NCBI RefSeq assembly: GCF_004027225.2
Contig: NC_044284.2
Location: 13,744,501-13,808,500 of the forward strand
DNA length: 64,000 bases
Source of the DNA: Strigops habroptila
Taxonomy: Eukaryota > Chordata > Aves > Psittaciformes > Psittacidae
Direction: 5' to 3'
The notes beneath the pieces are model-generated. The model ran no database searches. It was not told where the DNA came from and was given only the letters and a program-made list of their open reading frames with translations. The position numbers were made by a program, and so were the translations under genes. Below are positions 1-23,545 of this stretch, piece by piece (within the stretch, counting starts at the first letter, position 1; the number at the start of each line of letters is the position of its first letter).

Positions 1-3000
1 AATTTAACAATATAAAAAAAAAATTACAAACAAATGGGATGGTAGCTGAATAATGGCTAACATGGTAAAAATACCAGTAGAAGTGTCATAGTTCTCCTTG
101 CTGCTAAATGCTTAGCATATTTTCTAGCAAAGAATACTAGCCTGCACACCTGTAAATAAATAAATAAATAATGCAGAGAAAAACATACGGGAAACCATTC
201 CTGCTGTAAGGTTATATTGGTATGGGGTGATCTGATTAATACTTGTGTTTGGAAAACGTGGTCTTATACCTTTTACTCACAAGTCTTAGGTGATTTCAAA
301 AGATTTATTTAAAAAAACCCCAAAACAACAACAACTAAAACAACTAAAATGAAAACGAAACAAAAAAACAAACCCAAAACCAGAAGTGTGATATGACTTA
401 GTACAAGAGAAAGCACTTACAGATATTTCTCTGTTAGCAAAGACATGCAACTTACTAAAAGATGTAAGAGGTAACATCTGAGGGGAGAGGTAGCTAGTAG
501 AATACACTGTTATGTATTCAGGATCCTTTGGCCTCACTGTCCTTAATCTATAGTTAATGAAATGAAATAGTTTTGCCAGAGCACGTTAGCTTCCATAACT
601 AACCAGAGAAGAGAAACATCATGCATGCTAGGGAAAAATCTAGTCATGAGTAAAATGAAATTGTTCCTTTCTTTCTAGACTAATAAGCCATTTTGTTATG
701 GGGCACCTTAGCTGAGTGGATAGCTGAAACAGTGCAATGGGCTATTTCTAACCATGGCTTAACTATCCTGATCAGTAGGAAGTGAAGAGCTCCCACATAA
801 TTTGTATTATAAGAGATACTTTATAATAACCTGAAAGCCATTCATTTTAAGGATAGGCTTGGAGATACGTATAGAATCTGCTTCCATGAATGCAGTGTGG
901 AAAATTCCTCAGTATTTGCCAACATTCTTAATGCCATTGCTTTTCTGTAATTCAAAATGTTGGTAGATTGGGTTCTTCAAAGTGTGTGTGCTTTCCAGAT
1001 TAATGTCAATCTTTTCTAATTCTATATGACAGTATATGGCAATTTTGTCTAGACCAGGTTTAAACCAGCTTTGTTGTATTTTACTTGTCACAAGATGTTT
1101 AGGGAGGGGTTGATTAAATAATTCCTTCAAAATAAATTCGATTCTAGTTTAACTCCATTTTTTCTTCAGTTCACTTTATTGACCACACTGTTATACTGAA
1201 GCTAGTAGGAGACGGAATCAAAATTCTTCCCACATGTGTGGAACTCCTTGCTACTCCACATTGTGAATACTAAAAGCTCAAGAAAGAATTAAGACAAATT
1301 CCTGAATGAAAAATTATTGAGGGCTATTCAGCATAAAACATCACATAAAGCTCAAGAAATACTTAATTTACCGATGAGGAGATGCTGGAAGAATATTCAG
1401 GAGAGAGATTACTACGTGTGTCTTGTTCTCTCAGCATCTGTTGTTTGCTGCTGATAGAAACAGGACACAAGGCCAGACAGATCTTTAGTCTGAGACAATA
1501 TGCTTGTTCTCATGTTGGCCCTTTCAAAAATAATCTAAGGCAGAATTCCAAGTATTACATATAACTTAAAAAGAAAATGAGCTTAAGGAAAACAAGCTGG
1601 GAAAAACTGCTAGCTTCACTCGTGTTATGTCAATCTCAATTTATTGTGTAGGTTCTCAACTTTCCTTTATACTTTCAGACCTTATGTTTCATCAAAGGTA
1701 TCTCTCATTGTAAAGATATAGTGGTTGCTTACAAACTGCTACACTCAAAACACTTTTACTTCAGTATGGATTAGGTTTTTTATTCAAAATATAACTGAAT
1801 TTATAAACTGAATTTAAATTCATCTTCTATCAGATTAATGTAAGCAATCAATGTCCCTCTGAACAATCCAATGAATAGGAATAATAATCTCATACAGGCT
1901 TAATCTGTAGCAGTGAACAGATACTTAAGTCTTCTTTAAGTAAAAAAGATTGCACTTAGAGTGAAATGGGGCTGCAGCTCCAAGAAAAGCAGCACTGATC
2001 TCTTAACTCAGTCTCAAGTAAAAGTATGAACTAACTCATGATTTGTAGGTTTTAGCTAGTTCAAGGTAAATTCAGGTGTAATTACGACAATCAAGAACTG
2101 CTCTCTGTAGCAACTTGAGACTTTGCATTATTGCTGTGGCTGTGTCCTTACCATTGTTTCTGAGGAAATCTGAGAATGGTGCTTGCATCAGTCTAGCTCA
2201 GATGATTCACCACAGGAACTCTTCAGTGTCCACTTGCACAACTAAAGACCCTTTCTGCTCGCCTAAGCTTCCAAAAGAATAGAATGCTGTAAAAAGCTCA
2301 TCTTGTGCTTACTGAATAAACAGTAAGATAGTATTATCTAAATTTGATTGGGCAAAGCTTTTCTGTATCTCTAGTTATTTAACCCCTCTTGATTTACTTT
2401 TGAGTCAGACTTATTAACAACGACATCACTGGTACTGATAAACAATTTCTCAAAGGCATCTAACTAATCATTAATCTTGCATACCAATAAACAGTGTGTT
2501 TCTGTTCTTACTGGCTGGTACTGAAGAAGTTCAAATTAGTACCTAAATAGTTTTCTAGCTCCCTAGGAAAAAATCTCTAACGAAATTATTCGGGCTTGGC
2601 ATTTTCTTCCAAACTGATGATATAACCATTTCCTGGAACGTAAACTTTCAACACAAACAGAACAAAAAATTTATCTAATCCAGATGTCCTTTGCAGAAGG
2701 AAAAAAACAACCTTAAAGCAATTACACAATCTGGAATCAGCTACATATTTTATGAAGCAGCTTAGGAGGCTTGGTGTTTGATCTGGGGTGACATCCCTGA
2801 AAGCATTCAGTTCTTGCTTTCATAAGTAAGTTAGGAAGATAAGTCACACAAGCATTGTCTGCCTAGAAGCACTTTTTCTCTCTTTAAAACATAAGAGGGA
2901 ATATGTTACTATACATAAAGACAGTGACTAATTTATTGAATATGTAAAATCTAAAGATGTTAACAAAAATCTATTTATATGCAGACCAATAGTCTGTTCC

Positions 3001-3658
3001 CAAAGTCAAAAATAACAACGCGTTAGAAAAACTGTAGGTAACATCTTGAAATGTATTTTAGTTGTATTTGCTTGCAAGAGAAGATTACTTTCACTTGGCC
3101 GTTTTCTAATTAGATTCTTTTGCACTAGCAAAACACAAACTTAAGAGGTTTAGTCATTTAAAAATATCCCTTTAGGTCTTGGTATAAACTGAAACAAGCA
3201 TTTAAGCATTACACAAAACTTTTAAAATATTGAACCAAATTTAAATTATGTTGTACATGATGCTTTTTTTTATTTTGCAGGAGGTAGAATTTAGAGTAGA
3301 ATACATGGAGGTGGTAACATAGGCCCCATTGTTAGGAGAGGAAGGGTTATCAGCCCAGAATCGCCTCATGTCTTGTAACAGAGATAAAACAAAGTACATC
3401 ACAGTGCACAAGCCAAGTAGGCCAACTGTTTTGTTTTTTTTAACTTGCCATCTTGTCATGTATGCCATGAAGTACTGGCTTGTATATATTCTTAGCACAT
3501 AAATTAATCTGATTCATAACTTACAAAAAATAATTAAGAACTTCAAAATAAACACATATCACTCCACCAACTATCAAAAAAGGAAAAGCCTTTCCAAGGA
3601 ACCTCAGTAACCTGGAGGGCTGAGGGCTGAGTAGTCTAATTCTGTAAAATGTCCTTAG

Positions 3659-3783
3659 CTTTTTTATTTCTATATTTTCCTTTTTTTTTTTTTTTTTTTG
3701 TTTTAACAGGGGGCTAGGCAGAACTTTTTTATTTCTATATTTTCCTTTTTTTTTTTTTTTTTTGTTTTAACAGGGGGCTAGGC
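3659..3783 (+). repeat. Tandem duplication (2 x about 65 bp) with polypyrimidine tract and AG
   Basis: Two nearly identical units begin at 3659 and 3724. Each has TTTTTTATTTCTATATTTTCC, then an 18-19 nt T run, then GTTTTAACAGGGGGCTAGGC. They differ mainly by one T and in the base following the unit. Each unit looks like a strong 3' splice acceptor, 170-230 bp upstream of the real FAM102B acceptor at 3934. Confidence 0.9.
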
Positions 3784-3814
3784 TTGTAACTTTTCAGAAA
3801 AAAAGTTACAAGCC
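3781..3814. repeat. Perfect inverted repeat, 14-bp arms, 6-nt loop
   Basis: GGCTTGTAACTTTT at 3781-3794 is the exact reverse complement of AAAAGTTACAAGCC at 3801-3814, with CAGAAA between. The left arm overlaps the end of the second copy of the 65-bp tandem duplication. Confidence 0.9.
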
Positions 3815-3916
3815 CATTAACTTGAAGCACACTACGAATTATGCCAACTTACTTGAAAAGAAAAATCTGTGCTGATCAATTTGAAGGGATTACAGCAGAA
3901 GTACAACACATTTTAA

Positions 3917-7587
<3,671 letters not shown>

Positions 7588-10125
7588 ACTAGAATGACAA
7601 ACAAGAGGAAAACTTGGAGCTCTGGCATTGATATTTGGTTTTGTTTGCTCTGTTGCAAGAGTTGTGAAAGCCAAAATGAACTCAATGTGGTCTTTTTTTG
7701 AAAGGTAATGGAATGTCTCTTGCTCACAGAGCTCCATCTTCTGTGGTATGAAGGCAATGTTTAGCTATGTATACCTTGTGCAAGCACTTGGACTGTTTTT
7801 GTAAGCTCCACCTGATGCTAGTGGAATTGCTTGCTCTTTAACTTATGTGAAACATTTTTGGAAGCATGATGAAATGAGACAGATTTCAGTATTTCATACA
7901 AGAGATCATTTGTGGTGACATACTTTGTTCATAACTTCTTTTCTAAAGAAGATTCTGAAAGTTGGTCTTAAATGAACCAGAAGAAATTAATTACTCAATT
8001 TGATCCTACCTGCCATTTTAGTCTTACAGAAGCTAATTACTTCTATCAAGTCAAAATTATTATTAAGTCAAAGTTCAGGCCTCCACAAAACAGCATAGCT
8101 ATGTTTTAACATAACAAAAACCTTCTCTTAAGAGTACTGATCATAACTTCATTATAAGGTTGAACTGTAGAGGTGAACTTCATATGCATTAAAAGGAAAA
8201 AAAAAAACCAAACCCAAAACATAACAGATCTAAACCAGCCAGTGATCAGTTCTGTTAAGTGTAAATGAAGTTTAAAGGCTTTAATGCATGAAATGTGACA
8301 TTTGTTTTCATGCAAGTGACAAAAGAAGTGGGATTTCACATTAAAATACTAAGGCGCAGTAGTGTATTATCAAGAAAGCTGGCTTGATTGTTAAGTCTGG
8401 AGTTCAAAAGCTGCTTCCACAGAAACTCACTTAAATAATGCATGAACCTTGAGATTCAATGGGATAGTACTGTTTACAAACCTAGTCAGTAGTTTACTAC
8501 CACTTAGAACTTTTTATTGTAGCTTACTCCTTCACAGTTAGTGCTTTGCTTGTGTTTTGAATGTGCCTTGCGGGACTGGGGAGGTACAGGGAGATTAAAC
8601 CATTTACTAAGAAATTTAAGCTTTAAAACTAGGTAAACATCTATACTATTATCAATATAACTTATTAAGAGAAGCACTTTATTGTAGACATACTCTGCAC
8701 TCTGAAAAAGTCTGCAACAGATTTGTTGAACATTTCTTCCTTCACTATCTGTCCACTGTTACATTAAGGTCAATGTACTGTATTTAAATTTGCACAAATA
8801 ATGATTTGCCTGACAGGCAAGAAAGATGAAAGCCCCCTTAAAATTTTCACTGAGGAATATGAAAGACTCTATTTTTAAAGGGATGTGGTAGGTGATAGTT
8901 CTAATTCAGGCTTGGCGCTACTGTACTTAATTGTAAACTGCAAATTACCTTAATTTTGTTATGATTGTTTATCAGTAAGGCTTGGATTAATAAAAACACA
9001 AATAGCATGGCCATTTCTGAAAGCCCTGAATGCTTCAAATTCTGCTGCGATGTTTGACAACCTTTTATTGAGGTATAAGTAGGCCATATTTAATAGGTTA
9101 AATTAAGAAAAGCAGGCTTTGTTTTCCATAAATCCATATAAGAATTATTAAACTAATTTTTGTTTGTGAGGGGTTTTTAAGGAAATTTCAGATTTTAAAG
9201 CCTGAATACTGTTACTGAATATGATTAATATAAGCTATTTCTCAGTTATGGTACTTAAATACTTCTATTTCCTACTGATAATTATAATCTCTTTAGAGTG
9301 TTTTAATGGGCAAAAGAATGAATACAAATTAATACAAAGGTTGTATTCTAGCTGCTGTGAATAGAAGTGTGGTATTATCCATTTCTGTCCTCCACAGCAA
9401 TTTTAAACAGAAACTACATAACTGCTAGTATACTACATATCTCCCAGAACATGATAGTTTCTTTTCCTGTTACATAATTCATTTGTACCAAAAAAAAAAA
9501 AAAAAAATCCTACTGCAAGCCAAAAGATGCATGATATTTCAATAAATTAGTTGCTTTCAGTACTCTTGAACACTGCTACACTTGTGGGCAAATTTATTAA
9601 AACCAGTAGTAGTAGTTTAGATGGTAGCTTACGTAAGTTTAATACGAAAAATAGGCATAGTTAGAAGAAAGAAGACTTCCAAAAAACATTGTATAGCTAT
9701 TTATGCAATTCTTAAGGGAATTTCCATAGCCTAGATTTGTATTCTATGTTAAAAGACACAGCTAACTGCCGTAGATTAGATATTTTGTTTACTGGAAACC
9801 AATTATTTTCTTGCCTGAGCAAATGTTTTAAATAGGATGGAAGTTTACATGGAAATCAAGCCTTTAATAAAACTGTATCCTAGTAATTTATTGTTCTGAC
9901 TTTGACCTACAACTCTTTATGAAGTGACTCTCTAATTGTGCATATTTTAAGTGGAATATAACCTTCATATTTAGATGTAGTAACTTTTTTTTGTAAACTG
10001 TGTTATAAGAATACTGGAGACTCTCATACAGTAAACTGTTCAGGATGTATTGGTGGTTTTTTTTTTCTGTATTTAAATGCAAATCTCTCAGACATTCAAT
10101 AAACTCATGTCTTCAGCTTGGAATC
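7588..10125 (+). other. FAM102B: Probable FAM102B 3' UTR
   Basis: No coding exon is visible after the TAG at 7585-7587. The stretch is AT-rich with scattered AATAAA-like hexamers. The best candidate end is AATAAA at 10098-10103, followed by a T-rich downstream element at about 10127-10150. Other hexamers (around 8989 and 9869) could give shorter forms. The extent is inferred; RNA data would settle it. Confidence 0.45.
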
Positions 10126-12297
10126 TGTTTCTTAATTCTTTCTTTTTTTAATGAAAAAATTTACAAACTTAACTAGAAGTTTGTGTCCATCTTAGTTTCC
10201 CTACAGCTTTTCAACTTTGAGGCTTATTAAACTTCATCTCCAGTCCACAAAGTATTTAATGGCACTGTTACTAGTACATAGTTATTTATCTGTCTCCCCG
10301 AGAGGAAAAGTAATATGTCAGTCTTACACAAATGAAAAATCAATTTTAAAGTGTGAGGCACAGTGGTAAGTTATTATTAAGCAGGCTCCACATTTAGCAT
10401 TTTGGGAAACTGAGGGCACTCTGTACAGACTTTCCTCACCTTGCAAATGACAAAATCAATCCTCCTCAGTCAAGTGTAAAGACATGCTACTACTTAACTT
10501 TTCATATAGTTTGTATAACTTTGTAAATTAACTTCTTATTTTTCTAACATATTAGTGGTATGTATTTCTTTTCTCCACAATGTATTCAAAATAACAAAGT
10601 CTTCTGGTACTGCAGTAAGCACCTGTTCTTACATTAAAAAAAAAAATAAATCTAGATCGGTGAAAACTGCAGCTAATTATAGTACAAACTATTTGGCACT
10701 CAGATCAGTTCAATAATCAATGCATTGTATAGTAAGGATTAAGAGAAGTAACTGTACCATGTACAAGCAACTCCAGCCGCCGCTGTCTTTCAGTACAAAG
10801 AGGAAGGCAATGTTTCCAAAATTTCAGCAGAATATCCAGAATTGCTTTTGTGGTTGTTGTCTCTCTTCTGGTTTTATGAATCAACAGTTTCCTTATAGAA
10901 TAAAAGGCAAATTTCATCACCAAACAAATCCTCCACTTAAGGACCTCACAGTGGAGGGTCCTCCAGAAATACAAAGTATACATGTATATACATAAAATAA
11001 TCATAGCTGCTAGTTACCTTAGTGAATACCAGCAGCTGCAAATATAATCACTAAGCGGATTTTTTAAATGCTTTGCTTTTTCTACCTCCATGTTTTCAGA
11101 CTGTTTTAGTGACATATATATTGTAAGGAAAATGTGTCATTTAGACACTCTTTTTAATCTGGAAGGAAAAAATCTCATTAATGAAAATAAGGCTATGCAC
11201 CAATGTTGCATACACATATATAATATACCAAGGCAAAACCATTGTTGTGATATAAGATCTTCCTTTACTACTACAGAAAAAAAAAGCAGGAATGTGAAGT
11301 ACTCAAACTTTAAATACTTAACTCTTAAGTGGATTTTGTAGACCTGACATGTGAAAACAAAAGAGACAAAGATAAGCATGGGAAAAATTATTTTCTGTAA
11401 TTCTTAAGGCAAAATGAGTAGCTCTGCCTTCTCCCCACCCAACCACTCATTCTGGCCTGCTCTCCTCTTCCCACTACAAGTTTCTGTGACAGATTAGTTG
11501 ATTCAATTCCCTATGTGGCCTCACAGCAGGATCTGCCAACAAGGGCAAAACACAGCTTAATATGGCTGTTACCATTTCTGAGGGACAGGCTATTTTGTTG
11601 CTTCCTTGTTAAAAACTAGAAATCAGTAACTAAGTGTTTGGGGGAGTTTTTATGTGAAATCACCAAGCAAATGCTAGCAAAGCTTTGCCCGACTTCAGAG
11701 TTGTATGTATAAGTAAAAAGTTCCAACCACTAACCATTATGAGTTACACAAATTCCAGCTGTAACTGAATGATCCAAACCTCTTTCACCAATTAAATGGT
11801 AACAAGCATGGAATAGAGCCCAACACCCTGGAAACCCATGGCCAGCAGGACTGAAACACATCAGTAGTTTATTAGCTGTGAGATCTGTTTGTTTGAAAAA
11901 TCTTTGGTGGAGACAGACAATTAACTCTTCCAGCTCTCCCAATTAGGCTGCTGGCATTTATTTACTCAAATAAGTGAGGCAGTATTTTTAGAATTTATTT
12001 ATACCACTTCCTCACTGTTATTATTAATTTAAAACATTGATCAGAAACAGTCTGTTCAGCTATTCTGACCTACTGACTTGCTCTATAACCTATCAAGTTA
12101 TATCGATTATATTCAGGATACTGCACCAGTTTTTTGGTTTTGTGGGCTTTGAGTTTTGGTTTGGGGTTTTTTTTTCGGGGGGTGGGGAGGGGAGACGTTT
12201 TGTGGGTTTTTTTGTAGTGGTGGTTTTTTTTATAATCAACTTTATTTGGATTTTACAGTTTTGAACAACCTAAGGTTGATCTGTTTTGCGATGTGTG

Positions 12298-12310
12298 CGC
12301 CATCTCCTGG
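12298..12310 (-). promoter_or_regulatory. Candidate CTCF-like motif
   Basis: The plus strand reads CGCCATCTCCTGG; the minus strand reads CCAGGAGATGGCG. It fits the vertebrate CTCF core (CCASYAGRKGGCR) with one mismatch. It lies in AT-rich DNA between two convergent genes. The call rests on motif matching only. Confidence 0.35.
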
Positions 12311-14233
12311 TCAGTGATACTGTCACACGCACTCTAAAACATTTCATGACCTTCCTTTCAGCATGCTGGTTTGAGACATTAGAATTTGCCTTTAGTCAGT
12401 TTCAAACTGCAAGTTTAAGTGGGATACAATAAGTACTGTGTTTATTCACAAATACGCATAATAGTTTAATCAAAAGACCAACCTGAGAATGAAGAGCCAT
12501 ACGCACAGTGAATCCTGTGAAAGCATTTAATTGCTCCTGAAAAGACTGTTCAGTCATCTAACCAAAATCTTATTTAACACTGATTTAAGCCAGGGGAAAC
12601 CTGGTAAGCTAACACACAAAACAGCTTATTTCAGTAAAATTCAGCAGTCTCAATTTAAATGTTTATATTCTAAATAATGCTTTTGTATATGCTATTTAAT
12701 AGCTTCTTCAGCTTCAGTATGCATAGGTATACTACCAAACACTGAAAACACATCAGGCCAAACATCTGTAGTTTGACTTCAAATTTTCCCAAAGAAAGGC
12801 ATAAGCAAGAATGTTAAGCATTGGCATTTGCCATAGCTATCACTAAAAACTAAACAAACAAGGGGAAGAGGACCCATGAACCCCTTAAAAACTGGATTAC
12901 TGTTTAGGCCCCTTCACATCAGTCCATCAAATATTCACAGAAACCATTTTCCAAGTGTAGCTACAAAGAGGGTACAATGTTTTGTGGAAAACCAAGCAGG
13001 TATTTATATACAGTTTTCTCTGTTCACAACACAGTCCTGTATTTAGATATTACCTGAATATAAAATTCAAAGCAAATATCATTCCAAATCTGATGGAAGA
13101 GAAGGATCTCTTTTCCTTATTCTGAAGTGATCATGCTATAAAGTACACTAAAGATAGAATGTTTCAAGAAATTACACAGGAAGAAGTTATGTTGTACAAA
13201 AATCTTCTAACTGTAATAAACCATTAAGTGAACTGTAGAGATTTTCTCTTAAATCAAAACTACTCTCAAACAGCTACGCTTATTAGTGCCTAAGACTATT
13301 TACCAATTTTGAATTTTACATATATTTTAACATACCAACTATGGCAAGTTCATATCACGATGTAAAAAAAAAAGCTAAACCATTCTAAATATTGTATTAA
13401 AGATTGAATTCTTACAATGAATTCTAAATCATGTTATTTTTTTTCATAACCAGTGTCTATTTGTTGTAGGAAAGAAATCTTCCACAAAAGAGAAAGCTTA
13501 CTAAGTAAGCATTTTTTAGTTACTTAATATGACAGAGCACTGCAGATCATTTTTTCTTTCCCTGATTCTCAACCTGTTATAGATTCTGTACCATTTCTCA
13601 ATTCAGAGAATTACAGCTGCCTTTTCCCTTTATGTCTAATCTTTCACCCTAATCATGTCAAGGAAATCCAAAAACTGAGAAGGTAGAACACAATGATCTT
13701 GTTTAAGAAACAGTCAGCCCTTACACAGAATTTTTTTTTTTCACAAAGTTATGAAACTTTCATGTTTCACAAACATAAAATCAGTTCTGATAATACTAGC
13801 TCATTCAAAGCTGCCAATGACATTGTGAAACATGCACAAAATTAGGCCTTTTAATTAATCATCTCTTCACTCATAAGAAATACTCAGAGATATTAAAGTT
13901 ATTAGTGAAAAAATTTGGGTATGCAAAGAAACTTAAGTGCAGCGCTTTGCTTCCTGTACGAAAAAGCCCATCTTGTGCATCCTTCAAAACTTCTGTCTTC
14001 CCAAGTCCATCATCTAACATTTGCTCGCTGCACATTACACAAGCAATTCAGCTCTACTTTAGAAAAAGTCATCTTAGCCGAGCCAGTAAGCTCTACTATT
14101 TCTAACATCTCTGCTGTTCATGTCTGCTGAATGTGCTAAGACTTTTTGGACAACAGCTGCACGAGGAAATACAGAGAATTTTTTTCCCCAAGTGCAAAGG
14201 GGCCAAGTTAGCATTTAGTATTCAGTGACAGAG

Positions 14234-14390
14234 GGTTTTGGTTTTGTTTGGGTTTTTTTCTTTTTCGGTGTTTGCTTTTTTTTTTTTGGTGTTTGTTTGT
14301 TTGGGGGGAGGGGGGGTTGGGGTGGTTTTTCTTTGGTTCTTTTTTTTTGTTTTGTTTTGGTTTTGGGGGGATTTTTTTGTTTTTAACTCA
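14234..14390 (+). repeat. T/G-rich low-complexity tract
   Basis: About 150 bp almost without A or C, composed of T runs of 4-9 alternating with G runs of 2-7. Similar shorter tracts on the plus strand occur near 4521-4565, 7410-7456, 12131-12232, 27936-28018, 45256-45316, 49262-49322 and 54096-54160. Complementary A/C-rich ones occur near 300-380 and 54548-54595. Confidence 0.8.
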
Positions 14391-15072
14391 AAGATACTGG
14401 TTTCAAATCAATTAAATTCAGCTTCTGGAAAGTTACATGATGCAAATTATTTCCCAAGGAGCAGTTACCAAGAAACTGGACAAAACAATAGTGCTAAATC
14501 TACCTTTTATTCCTACCTTACATCCAACATCATGGCGCTCTTCCCAAGTATTGAATTTACTGAACTAGAAATGTTTGCAGCATATTCCAATTTACCAGAA
14601 CAATATTTGGTTTTCACAAAGGCTGAGTAAGTGCTCATCTTGAAAAAGGCATCTAAAAATTCTATCCTTTTAGGAAAAAGCTTGCCCTAAACCAGTGTAC
14701 AACTCATTACTTAGCACAACAACATAATTCTGTGTTATCAACTATCCTTGGAGCTAACAAAAGATTACCAAAAAGAATCTAGTCATGACAGCTCAATATG
14801 GTAATAGAAAACAAAGAGAAATACTTAATTTTTTTTCTTCACAGGAATTAATTCTTTCACTTTAGCCCCGATACTCTACTTAAAAACCCTATGAGTTGCT
14901 GTGATCTTTGCCAGAAGCACTCATCTTCACTAAATGAAAGAGGTACTGATGGATCAATACTGGAAGGTGTAGAAAAGATTGTGGTTCTAGTTCGCATACA
15001 AAACACACCATTTCACAGGTACTTCAAAAAATTCTTCATTATTTTAACAACCTCATATGAGAAATTTGTGAT

Positions 15073-21917
<6,845 letters not shown>

Positions 21918-22639
21918 AATATTTTGCTAATACTGAAATAGAAAGGTAACTCTTATCCTTCAAAGTACTTTAAATCATATGAAATTACAGAGTTTGCTGT
22001 TTTCAGCAGTCAATTCACAATCAAGCAGAGGTAGACCTGATCCCCATCCTATCCAGAGAACATCAAACACAGGAGTTAGTAAGATTAGGCACTAGCTGGT
22101 CCCTCCACATATGATGCAAATAACCTTTCAATAAACAATTAAATATCATATGCAATCATTAAAAAAAAAAAATCAAGTTTCATAATTCATCACTCTCCAT
22201 CCAGCACACCTACACAGTGTTAACACAACTACAGCATATTTCATCTTCCTTAGTTCTTCCAGCAGGAGGGGAAAAATTGGTAATTTCTCACTCAGGTGCC
22301 TGGTTTCTTGCCTCTCATCTAGCATTTGCTTTATATATCTAGAATTGTGTACATACAGCTCAATACAATTTCTACAATGTAACAACCATCAGGAAATATC
22401 TGAGTAACTACCATATTGTGCAAAAATAAATGTTCTGCTGGGCCTCAGCTTCAGATTTACTATGAGGTAAACCCTGTTATTAAGTGCCTGCATTTTATAA
22501 GTAAACTAACATAATCCAACTTGGCATTAGAGTCATAGCCATTAGTGCATTTCCAACTCTCCCACCTTTTATTAAAAACTGCACTTCAGCACACATAAAT
22601 ATTTAACAATAGATATCCCCACTAAACCTAAAAATAAGG

Positions 22640-23470
22640 CCCTAATGAACAACGACTGAGCTCCCACGGGAATCGCATGAAGTGAAAGAACGCGGGCACA
22701 GAGCTCTCCCGCGCCCGCAGCTGCAGCCTCAGCTCACTGCCGGCTCTAACGGGCACCAGGCTCAGCCAACCAAAGCAGCTAGGCTGAGCCTGCTGGCAAC
22801 CTGAACGCTCCATAAGGCCTTATATGCATAAGCGTAGATACATTATATATATACATACATATACATATGAAAAGAGGAAGCGGGCTCAGTGTTCGGGCCA
22901 ACGACGTGCCTCCCCAGGAGCAAAGCAAGCCTGCTGAGGACGGAGCCCGCAGGCACCCACCTCCAGACCCCCACAGGCTCCAGGCCCTGCAACAGCCAGC
23001 CCGCGGCTGCCTCGGCCCTCGCCTCTCCAGCCAAGGCCGCCCCAGGGCCGCCACGCCAGCCCGTCCCTAGCCCTCCTGTCTCTCTCCGAGGGGCCGCTTC
23101 TTGCTCTTCTCAGGGCCCACGACGCGTACGGCGGCGCGGCGCTGGCCGCCCCCGGCCCCTCCACAGCTTTCTCCTCAACCCCTGCCCTTCCCTAAGGGCT
23201 CCCCGGCGCTCCTCCCTCCATCTTCCCTCCCTAGGGCTGACCTCGCGCAAGCAACCGCCTCCCCTTCGAGAAGAGCGGGCGGGCCGCGGCGCCTGAGAAG
23301 AAGAGGCCGCCTTTACCGTGGGCTCGCCGCCCCGCTATCGGAGTCACACCTGCCCCTTCGGACGGAAGCGCCTCGACGCTCCGGGGTCGTAGGGAGCGCT
23401 GGGAAACTGCCACCATACAGCAGCGACCAGGCTGGTTCCGTCCCGAGCAGCAGCTGCCCACAACAGCGCC
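22640..23470 (-). promoter_or_regulatory. HENMT1: CpG island promoter and non-coding exon 1 of HENMT1
   Basis: GC- and CpG-rich DNA stands out from AT-rich flanks. A minus-strand donor CCACG|GTAAAG ends an untranslated first exon at 23317, which can join the acceptor at 21932 and leave the start codon at 21917. The transcription start is not visible directly; it probably lies at about 23.35-23.47 kb. A CR1-like repeat begins roughly 100 bp further out. The many long open frames in the island are artefacts of high GC. Confidence 0.65.
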
Positions 23471-23545
23471 AGAGAACCTCTATTTATCTCTTCTAATGTA
23501 GGGTGGTGTCCTCTAATCTGTAACGGAACGGGAGCACAAGTGTGA

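Larger units (their letters stand above)
10126..15072. other. Convergent intergenic region between FAM102B and HENMT1
   Basis: No exon-like segment is recognised here. It contains T/G-rich tracts (about 12131-12232 and 14234-14390), a CTCF-like motif at 12298-12310, and the presumed HENMT1 3' UTR below 15072. A TTTATT at 14506-14511 is a possible HENMT1 poly(A) signal on the minus strand. Open frames at 14238-14630 and 11090-11341 have no family resemblance. Confidence 0.5.

Noticed and set aside
14238-14630. 130-codon open frame
   Set aside because: The first third translates a T/G low-complexity tract (Phe/Val/Gly runs) and the rest has no recognisable domain or splice context.
22889-23496. 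Several overlapping open frames near the HENMT1 promoter
   Set aside because: They are CpG-island artefacts in several frames on both strands; the HENMT1 start codon lies downstream in exon 2.
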